Assembly (NCBI GenBank): GCA_030685065.1
Contig: JAUXQH010000063.1
Coordinates: 1-48,445, forward strand
From: Pseudomonadota bacterium
Lineage (GTDB): Bacteria; Myxococcota_A; UBA796; SXON01
Direction of reading: 5' to 3'
Length of the DNA stretch: 48,445 nucleotides
The notes below the pieces were generated by a model. It searched no databases. It saw only the letters and a list, made by a program, of their open reading frames with translations, and was not told the origin of the DNA. Shown here one piece after another: positions 25,386 through 34,248 of this stretch. A program made the position numbers and the translations under genes. Numbering within the stretch: position 1 is the stretch's first letter; every line of letters starts with the position of its first letter.

Positions 25386-26093
25386 TTACAAGAGCGGCAA
25401 CAGACCCCAGCCGCCCCACAACGCGACGCCGATGCCGACGAGCCCGATCGCGGCCCACCGCTGGCCAGCCCGGCGTTGGTGGCGAACCACGTCCGCTTCA
25501 CCACGATCCGACACCAGGAGGGGCGCCCCGTCGACCGGGTGGAGGGCCCACTCGCCCTCGATGTTCCGGGCCGTCCCGACGGCGAACACGCGGTCTCCGG
25601 CGAGCAGGATCTCCTCGCGCCAGCGGAGGAAGGGGCCGGCGGGCGGGATGCTCGGCGGGGCCACGCGTGCGAGCAGGGCGTCCAGCTCGGCGCTCGGCAC
25701 GGCGAAGACGCCGGTGCGCACGCGATCCGGGGAGGCGACGACCACGTCGGCGTCGTCCAGGCGCAGGGCGACCGCGCCGGTGTCGTCCCCGATGGCGCCC
25801 GGGAGCGAGGCGCGCTGGTCGAGCACGGTTTCCCATCGATTCCGACGCCGTTGCTCGAGGACGAGGCGGTAGAACGCGGCCGCGCGACCCGTTTGCGGAG
25901 CTTGTAGCTCCCCGTCGGCCTGGAGCCGGCCGGACACCTCGTGGAGGCCGTCGTCCAGCTCCGCGACGGGCGTCGGCGCGGCGTCCGCCAGGAGACGCGC
26001 GTTGCCGAACGCGCGGACCGCGAGCGCGACACACGCGGTCGTCACGGTGAAGCCCACCCCTGCGATCAGCCCTGGCACGAGGAAAGTGGCCAT
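25386..26093 (-). CDS. GIDE-domain membrane protein
   Basis: 235 residues from the ATG at 26093, sharing one base with the upstream stop (TGATG). A membrane helix at each end (ATFLVPGLIAGVGFTVTTACVAL and GQRWAAIGLVGIGVALWGGWGLLPLL) flanks a domain with the GIDE signature (LHEVSGRLQADGELQAPQTGRAAAFYRLVLEQ, then IGDDTGAVALRLDDADVVV). GIDE domains occur in bacterial membrane proteins and mitochondrial E3 ligases; here there is no RING. Function unknown. Position at the end of the kinase-regulator cluster suggests shared control. Confidence 0.82.
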   Translation of the reverse strand: MATFLVPGLIAGVGFTVTTACVALAVRAFGNARLLADAAPTPVAELDDGLHEVSGRLQADGELQAPQTGRAAAFYRLVLEQRRRNRWETVLDQRASLPGAIGDDTGAVALRLDDADVVVASPDRVRTGVFAVPSAELDALLARVAPPSIPPAGPFLRWREEILLAGDRVFAVGTARNIEGEWALHPVDGAPLLVSDRGEADVVRHQRRAGQRWAAIGLVGIGVALWGGWGLLPLL

Positions 26094-27478
26094 CAAACGT
26101 CCCGGTAGCGAATCTGGTGCTTCTTGAGGAGCCGCGTGATCGACTTGCGATCCATCCCGGCCGTGCGCGCGGCGCGGGACACGTTTCCGTCGTGGCGCTC
26201 GATGAGGTCGATGAGGTAGTGCCGCTCGAATTCCTCGATGAGGGCGTCCTTCGCGTCCTTGAGGGGAAGGCTGGAGATGACGCTGTCGGGCGGCAGGTTC
26301 GGCCGCGGCATGGAGGGCGCCGCCGGACGGGACGCGCGGAGCGCCTCCGGGAGCGCGTCGAGCGTGATGAGGGTGCCATCGGTGAACGGGAGGGCGCGCT
26401 CGATGACGTTGTTGAGCTCACGCACGTTGCCCGGCCAGTGGTACGCGTCGAACAGCGCGCGAACCTCGGGGGAGAGGCCCTTGACCCCGCGCCCGCGCGA
26501 GCCGCTCTGGGAGTGCTCGGCGCGATGCAGGAGGTGTTCGACCAGGAGCGGCACGTCCTCCCGGCGCTCGCGGAGCGCGGGCAGGCGGAGCTCGACGACG
26601 GCGAGGCGGTAGTAGAGGTCTTCGCGGAAGCGCCCCGCGGCGACCTCGTCCCGGAGGTTGCGGTTCGTGGCGGCGACGACGCGCACATCCACGTGGCGTA
26701 CCTTCGTGCTGCCGACCCGGCGGACCTCGCGCTGCTCGAGCACCCGTAGAAGCTTGGGCTGCAGCTCGAGCGGGAGCTCGCCGATCTCGTCGATGAAGAT
26801 GGTGCCGGTGTCCGCGACCTCGAAGAGGCCCTCGCGCATGGCGATCGCGCCGGTGAACGCGCCGCGTTCGTGCCCGAAGAGCTCGGACTCGACGAGGGTC
26901 TCGGGGGCCGCGCCGCAGTCGAACACGACGAACGGCTTGTTCTTGCGGTTCGAGCGGTTGTGCGTGGCGCGGCTCACCAGCTCCTTGCCCGTGCCGGTTT
27001 CGCCGGTGACGAGCACCGTCAGGTCCGTGGGAGCGACGCGCTCGAGGATGCCGAACACCTCGCGCATCGCGATGCCACGCCCCACCAGCCCCTCGAAGCG
27101 ATCGCTCTCGGAGGGCACGACGTCGATGATCTCGTCGGCCGGGCTGTAGATGATGTCGGTCTTGCCGACGCGGAAGCGCGTGTCGGGCGCGAGGTACACC
27201 TCCCTCACCCGCACGGCGCCGACGAAGGTGCCGTTCGTGCTGCCGAGGTCACGCAGGATCGTTCCCTCCCGCCCGCGCACGATCTCCGCGTGCAGGCGCG
27301 AGACCGTCGTGTCCCCCAGGCGGATGTCGTTGTCCTCGCGGGTGCCGATCCGGATCACGTCCCGCTCGATCTGCCAGTCCTGCCCGGCGTTCACGCCGTC
27401 CATGCAGGAGAGGCGCGCGCGCCGAAGGTGGATCTGCCGGCTTCCGGCGCTCGCGATCGTGCTCGTGATCTCGGACAT
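26093..27478 (-). CDS. FHA-domain sigma-54-dependent activator
   Basis: 461 residues. An N-terminal FHA domain (about 38-92: IRIGTREDNDIRLG, SRLHAEI, GSTNGTF, with all phosphothreonine-binding residues) is followed by the AAA+ domain: Walker A GETGTGKE (159-166), GAFTGA (206-211, the sigma-54 contact loop), Walker B GTIFIDEIGE (225-234). A Fis-type helix-turn-helix ends the protein (GNVSRAARTAGMDRKSITRLLKK). So it is a sigma-54 enhancer-binding protein controlled through phosphothreonine, as in myxobacteria, which pair such proteins with Ser/Thr kinases. It starts 11 bases after the NtrC-type gene and is probably in its transcript. Confidence 0.95.
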   Translation of the reverse strand: MSEITSTIASAGSRQIHLRRARLSCMDGVNAGQDWQIERDVIRIGTREDNDIRLGDTTVSRLHAEIVRGREGTILRDLGSTNGTFVGAVRVREVYLAPDTRFRVGKTDIIYSPADEIIDVVPSESDRFEGLVGRGIAMREVFGILERVAPTDLTVLVTGETGTGKELVSRATHNRSNRKNKPFVVFDCGAAPETLVESELFGHERGAFTGAIAMREGLFEVADTGTIFIDEIGELPLELQPKLLRVLEQREVRRVGSTKVRHVDVRVVAATNRNLRDEVAAGRFREDLYYRLAVVELRLPALRERREDVPLLVEHLLHRAEHSQSGSRGRGVKGLSPEVRALFDAYHWPGNVRELNNVIERALPFTDGTLITLDALPEALRASRPAAPSMPRPNLPPDSVISSLPLKDAKDALIEEFERHYLIDLIERHDGNVSRAARTAGMDRKSITRLLKKHQIRYRDV

Positions 27479-27489
27479 CGGCGCGAACC

Positions 27490-28989
27490 TTACCGCATTT
27501 CGTCTTTGCGGGGCTCGTCGTCCCGGCGGTCGGCGTCGCTGGGGTCGTCGTCGTCGAGGTCGTCTCCCGCGTCGAGGCGATCGCCCCCGCCCTGCCGTTT
27601 CATCATCCGTTGGATGGACTTCCGGTCGATCCCGGCGGCGCGCGCCGCGGCCGAGACGTTTCCGCCGTGGGCGTCGAGGAGGCGCTGCATGTAGCGCTCG
27701 TCGAACCACTCGGACCACAGGCGCTTGGCGTTCTTGTACGGCACCTCGGGGCGGATGACATCGATGGGCGGTGCGTCCTCGTCGCGCGGCGTCACCGGGA
27801 GGCCCGCGTGGTCGGGGCGGGGGGCGCGGAGCGCGGGGGGGAGGTCGGAGAGGGTCGCCTCGGGCCCGGGCGCGAGGCCGGCGAGGTAGCGGGCGCAGTT
27901 GACGAGCTCGCGGACGTTGCCGGGCCAGCGGTGCCCGGCGAGATGCGCGCGGAGCTCGGGGGTGAGGTGCAACGTCGCGCGGCCGCTCTCCTGGCGAAAC
28001 CGCTCGACGAAGTGGTCGAGCAACGGCCCCACGTCCTCGGGGCGCTCGCGGAGCGGCGGGAGGCGCACACGCACGACGTTGAGGCGGTGGAAGAGGTCCT
28101 CGCGGAAGCGGCCCGCGGCAACCTCGGCCTCGAGATCCCGGTTCGTGGCGGCGACGACGCGGAAGTTCGCGTGGAGCAGCTTGTTTCCGCCCACGCGCCG
28201 GAACTCGTGATCCTGGAGGAGGCGCAGGAGCTTGGTCTGGAGCGAGGTGTCCATCTCGGCGATCTCGTCGAGGAAGAACGTGCCGCCGTCGGCCTCCTCC
28301 ACGAGCCCGCGCCGGGCGGTCGACGCGCCGGTGAACGCCCCGCGCTCGTGCCCGAACAGCTCGCTCTCCATCAGGTTGGACGGGATGGCGGCGCAGTCCA
28401 CCGGCACGAAGGGGGCCTCGGCGCGCTTGCTCCGGGCGTGGACCGCGCGCGCGACCACCTCCTTGCCGGTGCCCGATTCGCCCGTGATCATCACCGTCAG
28501 ATCGGTGGGGGCGACGCGCGCGAGCATGTCGTCGATCGCGCGCATGGGCGCCGAGCGGCCGACGAACGCCGGCGCCGCACCGCGGGCCTCGAGCTCGGCG
28601 CGCAGGCGGCGGTTCTCGCGGGCGAGCCGCCCGTGCTCCAGCGCACGCTCGACCACCATCCGCAGCTCCTGCAGCGAGAACGGCTTGGTGATGTAGTCCC
28701 AGGCGCCCGCGCGGATGGCGACCACGGCCGTCTCGATGGTCGCGTAGGCGGTCATGAGGACGACGGGCACGCCCGGCGACTTCTCGAGCGCCGTGGCCAG
28801 GACCGCCATGCCGTCGATGGAGGGCATCATCAGGTCGGTGAGCACAAGATCGAAGGGATCCCCCTCGAGCTCCGCGAGGGCCTCCCCGCCGGAGGAGCAC
28901 GCAACTACCTCGTGCCCGTCCCGCGCGACGATGCGCCGCGTGGTGTCGAGCATCTCGATCTCGTCGTCAACGCAGAGGATCCTGGCCAT
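27490..28989 (-). CDS. NtrC-family sigma-54 response regulator
   Basis: 499 residues. The receiver domain has Asp8/Asp9, phospho-acceptor Asp52 (VLTDLMMPS), Thr80 and Lys102. The AAA+ domain has Walker A GESGTGKE (170-177) and GAFTGA (217-222). The Fis-type helix (GNVSAAARAAGIDRKSIQRMMKR) is close to that of the FHA activator next to it. The C-terminus carries a 35-residue acidic tail (DAGDDLDDDDPSDADRRDD) that is unusual. It would activate sigma-54 promoters when phosphorylated, most likely by the kinase encoded upstream. A TGCTACCCT box 6 bases before the ATG and the lack of a Shine-Dalgarno suggest a leaderless message. Confidence 0.96.
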   Translation of the reverse strand: MARILCVDDEIEMLDTTRRIVARDGHEVVACSSGGEALAELEGDPFDLVLTDLMMPSIDGMAVLATALEKSPGVPVVLMTAYATIETAVVAIRAGAWDYITKPFSLQELRMVVERALEHGRLARENRRLRAELEARGAAPAFVGRSAPMRAIDDMLARVAPTDLTVMITGESGTGKEVVARAVHARSKRAEAPFVPVDCAAIPSNLMESELFGHERGAFTGASTARRGLVEEADGGTFFLDEIAEMDTSLQTKLLRLLQDHEFRRVGGNKLLHANFRVVAATNRDLEAEVAAGRFREDLFHRLNVVRVRLPPLRERPEDVGPLLDHFVERFRQESGRATLHLTPELRAHLAGHRWPGNVRELVNCARYLAGLAPGPEATLSDLPPALRAPRPDHAGLPVTPRDEDAPPIDVIRPEVPYKNAKRLWSEWFDERYMQRLLDAHGGNVSAAARAAGIDRKSIQRMMKRQGGGDRLDAGDDLDDDDPSDADRRDDEPRKDEMR

Positions 28990-28995
28990 GGCCGT

Positions 28996-29004
28996 AGGGT
29001 AGCA
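28996..29004 (-). promoter_or_regulatory. Extended -10 box of a probable leaderless promoter for the NtrC-type gene
   Basis: TGCTACCCT on the reverse strand, ending 6 bases before the ATG at 28989. The start is fixed by the receiver-domain alignment (MARILCVDDE), and no ribosome binding site exists, so this is the strongest leaderless case in the window. It lies in the 46-base gap after the kinase gene, so the regulator can be made independently of the kinase. Confidence 0.5.
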
Positions 29005-29035
29005 GCCGGGTGGTGGAAGGGGGGAGGGGGGGCGT

Positions 29036-30130
29036 CTACCCCGGCAGGGTCACCGAGAACCGCGCCCCGCCGCCCACCCCGTTGTCGGCCACGATCGTGC
29101 CGCCGTGCTCGCCCACGATCCCGTGAACGACCGCGAGCCCGAGGCCCGTGCCCTCGCCACGGGCCTTGGTCGTGAAGAACGGCTCGAACACCCGCGGGAG
29201 ATGTTCGGGAGCGATGCCGGCGCCGTCATCCTCGATCACGAGGCCATCGGCGCCCGTCCGTACCCACACCGTGGTGCGCGCGGCGTGCACGGCGTTGCGG
29301 AGCAGGTTGTAGACGACCTGCTCCAGCGCCTGCGGGTCGGCGTGAACCGGCGCCGCCGCGAGCGTGTCCAACAGATCGATGTTCCGGGCCCGCGCCTCGA
29401 GGCGGGCGAGCGCGATGGCGTCGCGCGCGACGTCGGCGAGATCGATCGCGTGCCGCTCGCCGGTGGACGACCGCGCGAAGCGAAGGAGCGAACCGGTGAT
29501 CTGCCGGATGCGCTCCGCCTGCCGCTCCATCACCTTCAGATCGGCGATCTGCTCCGCGTCGCCGCCAGACTCCTCGAGGACCGTGCGGAGGAAGCTCGCG
29601 CGGCCGAGGATGACCCCGGCGGGGTTGTTGATCTCGTGGGCCACCCCTCCCGCGAGGCGGCCCACGCTGGCGAGCCGCTCGGCGTCGGACAATTCGCGCT
29701 GGGCCGCGGCCAGGGCCGTGCTGCGCTCCCGCACGCGGGCCTCGAGGTCGACATTGAGCTGCCGTTGGCGCTCCTGTTCGAGCAGGACGCGCTGGCGGAG
29801 CCGCTCGAGCGCCTCCCCGAGCTCTCGCGGCTCGTCGATACCGGTGGCCACGAACGGCTCGGCGAGGTCGGTGGCCTCCATGCGTCGGACCTGGAGGGCG
29901 AGGCGCACGAGCGGCCGGACGACCAGCCAGTCCAGCACCGCGGCGAAGATGAAGGCGCTCGCGATGGCCACGATCAGGGCGACGGCGACCCAGGCCGTGC
30001 TCCCGCTGCCGTCATAGGCGCGGGTGAAGGCCGAGGACAGCAGCATGGCCGCCACCACCGCGAGGGTGAGGAGGGACCCGAGCTTCAGCGCGAGGCCCGG
30101 CCGGCGGGGGGACGGCATTCGGAAGGTCAC
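29036..30130 (-). CDS. Membrane histidine kinase with HAMP domain
   Basis: 364 residues from a GTG at 30130 (an ATG at 30118 is possible). Two membrane helices (about 15-37 and 45-67) enclose only a very short outer loop (RAYDGSGSTA), so any periplasmic ligand would be small or sensed in the membrane. A HAMP domain (70-120), a coiled coil (112-150) and the dimerisation helix with His165 (GGVAHEINNPAGVI) follow, then the HATPase with N-box (NLLRNAVHAA), G1 (EDDGAGI), F-box (FEPFFTT) and G2 (GTGLGLAVV). The NPAG type of His box is usual in NtrB-like kinases. It probably phosphorylates the NtrC-type regulator downstream. Confidence 0.95.
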   Translation of the reverse strand: MTFRMPSPRRPGLALKLGSLLTLAVVAAMLLSSAFTRAYDGSGSTAWVAVALIVAIASAFIFAAVLDWLVVRPLVRLALQVRRMEATDLAEPFVATGIDEPRELGEALERLRQRVLLEQERQRQLNVDLEARVRERSTALAAAQRELSDAERLASVGRLAGGVAHEINNPAGVILGRASFLRTVLEESGGDAEQIADLKVMERQAERIRQITGSLLRFARSSTGERHAIDLADVARDAIALARLEARARNIDLLDTLAAAPVHADPQALEQVVYNLLRNAVHAARTTVWVRTGADGLVIEDDGAGIAPEHLPRVFEPFFTTKARGEGTGLGLAVVHGIVGEHGGTIVADNGVGGGARFSVTLPG

Positions 30131-30151
30131 CCGTGGAGTAGGGGTAGCTTA

Positions 30152-30180
30152 CCGACAGTTCGCCTTCCGGCGAGTAGGAT
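30152..30180 (+). promoter_or_regulatory. Promoter of the ferredoxin pair
   Basis: CCGACA (30152-30157) and TAGGAT (30175-30180) are 17 bases apart; the -10 ends 6 bases before the ATG at 30187 and no Shine-Dalgarno is seen, so this is another probable leaderless promoter. Confidence 0.45.
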
Positions 30181-30186
30181 GAGCCA

Positions 30187-30504
30187 ATGCCGACCTGGAA
30201 GCATCACGTCTTCGTGTGCACGAACAAGCGCCCCCCCGGCCACCCGAAGGGCTCGTGCGGCGAGCGGGGCGCCAGCGACGTCCTGATGGCCTTCAACGAC
30301 GAGATCGAGCGGCTCGAGCTGTTCGAGACCGTGAAGGTGAACAGCTCGAGCTGCCTCGGACCCTGTCGGAGCGGCCCGATGCTGGTGGTCTACCCGGAGA
30401 ACACCTGGTACGGAGCGGTCAAGGCCGAAGACGTGCGGGAGATCGTCCAGTCCCATTTCATCGAGGGGCGGCCCGTCGCGCGCCTCGTCCTGGCGGAGAG
30501 CTGA
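30187..30504 (+). CDS. (2Fe-2S) ferredoxin with thioredoxin-like fold (second copy)
   Basis: 105 residues, with the four cluster cysteines at 11, 24, 56 and 60 (C-x12-C-x31-C-x3-C) and the ending MLVVYPENTWY typical of the family. It shares fold and spacing with the gene at 5293 but differs in most surface residues, so the two probably serve different partners. The next gene, a ferredoxin with one [4Fe-4S] or [3Fe-4S] site, starts three bases after its stop, which suggests the two pass electrons to one another or to a common enzyme. Start fixed by the conserved N-terminus. Confidence 0.92.
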   Translation: MPTWKHHVFVCTNKRPPGHPKGSCGERGASDVLMAFNDEIERLELFETVKVNSSSCLGPCRSGPMLVVYPENTWYGAVKAEDVREIVQSHFIEGRPVARLVLAES

Positions 30505-30507
30505 CCG

Positions 30508-31383
30508 ATGTTCGGGAACCTCAAGTCGAACCTCAAGAGCCGCATCAAGGGCGTCGTCGAGGACATCAAGGGCCGCCGCGTCGACGCCGCGGATCCCTAC
30601 GTCGCGGCGCGGCCCGCGTCGGCGCCGGTCGCGGCGCGGCCGGCCCCCGTGGTCGCGCCGGTCGTGGCGCGGCCGCCTCCCGAGCGGGTGCCGGCCGCGG
30701 CGTCCGTCGTGGGCGTGCCCCAACCGGTTGAGCCGCCTCGCGCCGAGGTGGCCCCGGCCGAGCTCGCCCCCGTCGAGCTCGCCCCCGTCGAGCCCGCCAC
30801 CGTCGAGCTCGCCCCCGTCGAGCCCGCGCCGGTCCAGCTCGCCCCGGTTCCGCCTGCCGCCGTCGAGCCCGCCGAACCGGCGCCCCCTCCTCCGATCGCC
30901 GCCAAGCCGCACGCGGCCTCTCCCTCCGTCGCGTCCCTCGCCGCCGCCGCGGCGTCCGGAAAGGTGGCCAGCCGCGTCCTCCACGCGGACATGGGCTCGA
31001 CCGACGTGGCGTCCTACCTCGCGCGCGCCAAGGCCAACGGCCGCTCGGCGGACTCGGTCACCGGCGGCGTGGGCATCAACGCAGCGGAGGACGGCGAGGC
31101 CTACTGGGGCCCCGTCGACAACGACTCCTCCCGCGCCAAGGCCGCCGGAAAGGTGCTCACCATCGACCAGTTCGAGTGCATCAGCTGCGGCACCTGCGTC
31201 GAGCAGACCGACAAGGTGTACTACCTGCCGGATGACGGCAAGGCGACGCCCATCGCCCAGGACGGCCCGATGGATCTCATCCAGGACGCCATCGACGCAT
31301 GCCCGGTGACGTGCATCGCATGGACGCCGCCCGCCGAGGCCGAGGAGCGCGGGCTCGCGACGGGGATCGGCGCCGGGGAGTAG
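30508..31383 (+). CDS. Ferredoxin with long Pro/Ala/Val/Glu linker
   Basis: 291 residues. An amphipathic, basic N-terminus (FGNLKSNLKSRIKGVVEDI), a Pro/Ala-rich linker of about 115 residues (residues 25-145) made of repeated APVEL units, and a C-terminal ferredoxin (residues 205-275). The cluster ligands are CISCGTC (about 224, 227 and 230) and Cys265 (ACPVTC, with an extra Cys269), the pattern of single-cluster [4Fe-4S] ferredoxins. The linker may let the cluster domain sweep between partners, while the N-terminus could bind a membrane or protein. It follows the 2Fe-2S gene by 3 bases. No enzyme of known need lies near. Confidence 0.85.
   Translation: MFGNLKSNLKSRIKGVVEDIKGRRVDAADPYVAARPASAPVAARPAPVVAPVVARPPPERVPAAASVVGVPQPVEPPRAEVAPAELAPVELAPVEPATVELAPVEPAPVQLAPVPPAAVEPAEPAPPPPIAAKPHAASPSVASLAAAAASGKVASRVLHADMGSTDVASYLARAKANGRSADSVTGGVGINAAEDGEAYWGPVDNDSSRAKAAGKVLTIDQFECISCGTCVEQTDKVYYLPDDGKATPIAQDGPMDLIQDAIDACPVTCIAWTPPAEAEERGLATGIGAGE
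30745..30849 (+). repeat. 15-bp in-frame repeats in the ferredoxin linker
   Basis: Seven adjacent 15-bp units, best copies GAGCTCGCCCCCGTC at 30760-30774, 30775-30789 and 30805-30819, encode the APVEL/PVEPA repeats. Unit length is a multiple of three, so length can change by slippage without frame loss. Confidence 0.85.
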
Positions 31384-31398
31384 CGGACCGAGCCGCTC

Positions 31399-33024
31399 CT
31401 ACCCCAACAATCCCCGGATCGAACGCCGCACCTCCGCCAGATCCCCCGACGGGCGCGCGCACGCCGAGAGCGTGCACGCCATCGCGTGGCCCTCCTGGAG
31501 GCCGAGTCGGTCGGCCTCGGACGCGTCGAGGGCGAGGGCGAGCACGTCGGCATGCGCATCCGACAGCAGCGCGTTCAGGAGCGGCCGCCCACGCCACACC
31601 TTCACGGTGACGGCGGGCCGATCGAGCCGCTCGCGGACGGCGCACGCGTTGGCCGCCATGAAGCCCCACGCCTCGCCCTCGGCGAGCGCGGTGTCCGCGG
31701 CGGCGCTGGCCGTCGTGAGCCAGTCACGGTTGCCCGTGAGCACGCCCAGGCGCCAGCAGGCCTCGGCGAACGCGGTGTTCCCCACCATCGAGCGCCGCCG
31801 CTGCCGCAGGAGCCCGGGGCCGACGGGCGCGTCGAAGCACCCCCCGTCCGGCGCGTGCAGGGCGTCGCGAGCCCACGTCAGCGCGCGAACGGCGGCGTCA
31901 CGCCAGCGGGGCTCGCCCGAATGCTGCCAGAGGTGAAGCCAGCCCTCGGCCACCTCGGCTTGATCGCACAGGAGGCCCGCCACGCCGCCGGGGGCGCGGA
32001 CGATGCGCCCGTCCTCCTCGAGCCGCGCGAGGAGCGCTTCTCCGACCTGCCGCGCGAGCCCGGCGAGCCCCGGCCGATCCCAGGCGGCCGCCGCCCGGAT
32101 CAGCGCCGGCACCATCAGGCCGTTCCAGCCCGAGTAGACCGTGGGATCGACCCGCGGCGCCTCTCCGCGCTCGGGGAGCGGGCGCTCGTAGTAGGCCTCG
32201 TCCGCGTCCTGGCTGCCGCCGAACGCCCCCCCTGCACCAGGCCCCGCCGTGTCCTGCCAGATCGTCGCGACCGCCCAGCGCACGGCGCCCTCCGCCCGCG
32301 CCCGCCACGTGGGGTTGCCGAACGCGGTGGCGGCGCGCGTGTACAGCCGGATGAGCCGGGCGTTGTCCTCGAGCATCTTCTCGTAGTGGGGAACGCTCCA
32401 GTCGTCCTGGGTGGAGTAGCGGAAGAAGCCGCCTTCTTCCTGGTCCCAGAGGCCGCCGTCCGCCATGGCGTCCAACGTCTTGGCGAGCATGCCGTCCTCC
32501 CCGTCGACGCCGCGGAGCCGCCGGTCCAGCAGCCACTCGCAGATGCCGACGTGCGGGAACTTCTGGTAGTCGCCGAAGCCGCCATGGTAGCGGTCGAACG
32601 CCTTCTTCACGCGGTCCCACAACACGTCGGGTCCCGGCGAGGGCTCGGGCGGCGGCTCGGGGGACGAGGGCGCGATCGACCAGCGCTGGCCCGGCTCGGA
32701 GACGCTGGAGAGGAGCATCGCGAGCTCCACCGCGGGGACGTAGGTGCGGCCCACCAGCACCTCGCCTTCCGCGTCGAGCACCGCCACGGTGGGCCAGCCG
32801 CCCATGTTGTAGCGCTCGTTGATCTCGGGACGCTGGTCGGTGTCGACGCGCACGGGCACGAAGCGCTCCGACACGAGCCGGATCACCGCGGGGTGCGGGT
32901 AGCTCCCCTCGTCCATGACGTGGCACCAGTGGCACCACGTGGCGCCGATGTGGAGGAGGACCGGCTTGCCCTCGGCCTTCGCACGGGCGAACGCGGCGTC
33001 TCCCCAGGGCTCCCAGGCGATCAT
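31399..33024 (-). CDS. Thioredoxin-domain protein of the DUF255 (YyaL/SPATA20) family
   Basis: 541 residues. The N-terminal thioredoxin-like domain has CHWC (Cys31-Cys34, [15 protein letters not shown]), and then the alpha/alpha-toroid part (residues about 150-500) with repeated Trp/Gly helices ([38 protein letters not shown]-type). Family members are about 600-680 residues, so this copy is short: an insert after the thioredoxin domain is reduced to a Pro-rich linker ([13 protein letters not shown]). Function of the family is unclear; proposed roles include a glucosidase-like or redox enzyme. Start at the ATG preceding IAWEPWGD; convergent with the ferredoxin gene. Confidence 0.9.
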   Translation of the reverse strand: MIAWEPWGDAAFARAKAEGKPVLLHIGATWCHWCHVMDEGSYPHPAVIRLVSERFVPVRVDTDQRPEINERYNMGGWPTVAVLDAEGEVLVGRTYVPAVELAMLLSSVSEPGQRWSIAPSSPEPPPEPSPGPDVLWDRVKKAFDRYHGGFGDYQKFPHVGICEWLLDRRLRGVDGEDGMLAKTLDAMADGGLWDQEEGGFFRYSTQDDWSVPHYEKMLEDNARLIRLYTRAATAFGNPTWRARAEGAVRWAVATIWQDTAGPGAGGAFGGSQDADEAYYERPLPERGEAPRVDPTVYSGWNGLMVPALIRAAAAWDRPGLAGLARQVGEALLARLEEDGRIVRAPGGVAGLLCDQAEVAEGWLHLWQHSGEPRWRDAAVRALTWARDALHAPDGGCFDAPVGPGLLRQRRRSMVGNTAFAEACWRLGVLTGNRDWLTTASAAADTALAEGEAWGFMAANACAVRERLDRPAVTVKVWRGRPLLNALLSDAHADVLALALDASEADRLGLQEGHAMACTLSACARPSGDLAEVRRSIRGLLG

Positions 33025-33108
33025 GCGTTCGTTTCTCGGAGCGGGGTGGGAAGGAGGGGGCGCGGCATCCCGGGAGCATAGGCCGGGCGGAGGCGCTACG
33101 GAGGGCGC

Positions 33109-34224
33109 GTGACACCAGCCTCGTCCGCTTCGCCTCCGCGCGCACCCATCGGCGCCGCGCACGCCGATCCGGCGCGCCACCCGGCCGTCGTGTCGCGCGT
33201 GCTCGCCCCCGCCTGGCACCTGGCGCCGCCGGCACCGGACGCGCCGGGAAGCTGGGCGCCGTTCGTGCTCTCGCCCGGCTCTCTCGACGAGCCGCTGCTG
33301 CGCGTGCGGGACGAGGACGGCGTCGCGCGCACCCTCTCCAACGTCTGCACCCACCGCGGGATGGTGCTCGCCGCGTGCCCCGGCCACGGGCGGCGCCTCC
33401 GCTGCGGCTACCACGGCCGCCGCTTCCGCCTCGACGGCGCGCTCGAGAGCGCCCCCGGCTTCGACGGCACGCCCGCCTCTCCGACGCCCGGCTCCCCGAC
33501 GCCCGGCTCTCGGAACCCCGGCTTCCCGGGCCCCGACGACTCGCTCCCGGTCGTGCCCGAAGCGGAGTGGGGCCCGCTCTCGTTCGTGTCGCTCGCGCCC
33601 GACGTGCCGTTCGCCGACTGGATCGCACCGATCCGCGCCCGCCTCGACGGTCTCTACACGGACGCGTTGGTCCACGACCCCGCGGGGACGCGCGAGTGGA
33701 TCGTCGCGGCTCCATGGGCGCTCTACCTCGACAATTACCTCGAGGGGCTCCACATCCCGTACGTGCACCGCTCGCTCGACGGCGCGCTCGCGCCCGGCGG
33801 CTACCGCATCCACCTCTCGCCGCACGGCTCGCTCCAGGTGGGCGAGGCCGCGTCTGGCGAGCCGGCGTTCGACCTCCCGGCGGGCCACCCGGAAGCGGGT
33901 CGGCGCATCGCCGCGTTCTGGTTCCACCTGTTCCCGACCACCCTCGTGAACGCCTACCCGTGGGGCCTCTCCGTAAACGTCGTGGAGCCGCTCGGCCCCG
34001 ATCGCACGCGCGTTCGCTTTCTCTCCTGGGTGGCTCGCCCCGACCTGCGTAGCGCCGGCGCCGGCGCCGATCTCGACCGGGTGGAGCACGAGGACGAGGT
34101 GGTGGTCGAGGCCGTCGCGCACGGCGTGCGATCGCGGCTCTATCGGGGCGGGGGATACGCCCCGGGCCACGAAGACGCGGTGGCGCACTTCCACGGGCTC
34201 CTGCGGGAGCGGGCCGGCGCGTAG
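33109..34224 (+). CDS. Rieske [2Fe-2S] ring-hydroxylating oxygenase, alpha subunit type
   Basis: 371 residues from a GTG at 33109. The Rieske ligands are Cys80-x-His82 (CTHRG) and Cys99-x2-His102 (CGYHG). The mononuclear iron region is [18 protein letters not shown] (about 205-223), with His-x4-His as in the family. Enzymes of this type oxidise or demethylate aromatic and choline-like substrates with a separate reductase, which is not in this window; the substrate cannot be told. A Pro/Gly/Ser insert of about 25 residues after the Rieske domain ([15 protein letters not shown]) is unusual. TACGGA lies 6 bases before the GTG. Confidence 0.9.
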   Translation: MTPASSASPPRAPIGAAHADPARHPAVVSRVLAPAWHLAPPAPDAPGSWAPFVLSPGSLDEPLLRVRDEDGVARTLSNVCTHRGMVLAACPGHGRRLRCGYHGRRFRLDGALESAPGFDGTPASPTPGSPTPGSRNPGFPGPDDSLPVVPEAEWGPLSFVSLAPDVPFADWIAPIRARLDGLYTDALVHDPAGTREWIVAAPWALYLDNYLEGLHIPYVHRSLDGALAPGGYRIHLSPHGSLQVGEAASGEPAFDLPAGHPEAGRRIAAFWFHLFPTTLVNAYPWGLSVNVVEPLGPDRTRVRFLSWVARPDLRSAGAGADLDRVEHEDEVVVEAVAHGVRSRLYRGGGYAPGHEDAVAHFHGLLRERAGA

Positions 34225-34248
34225 CGGCGCGCGGGGCACCCCAGCCTC

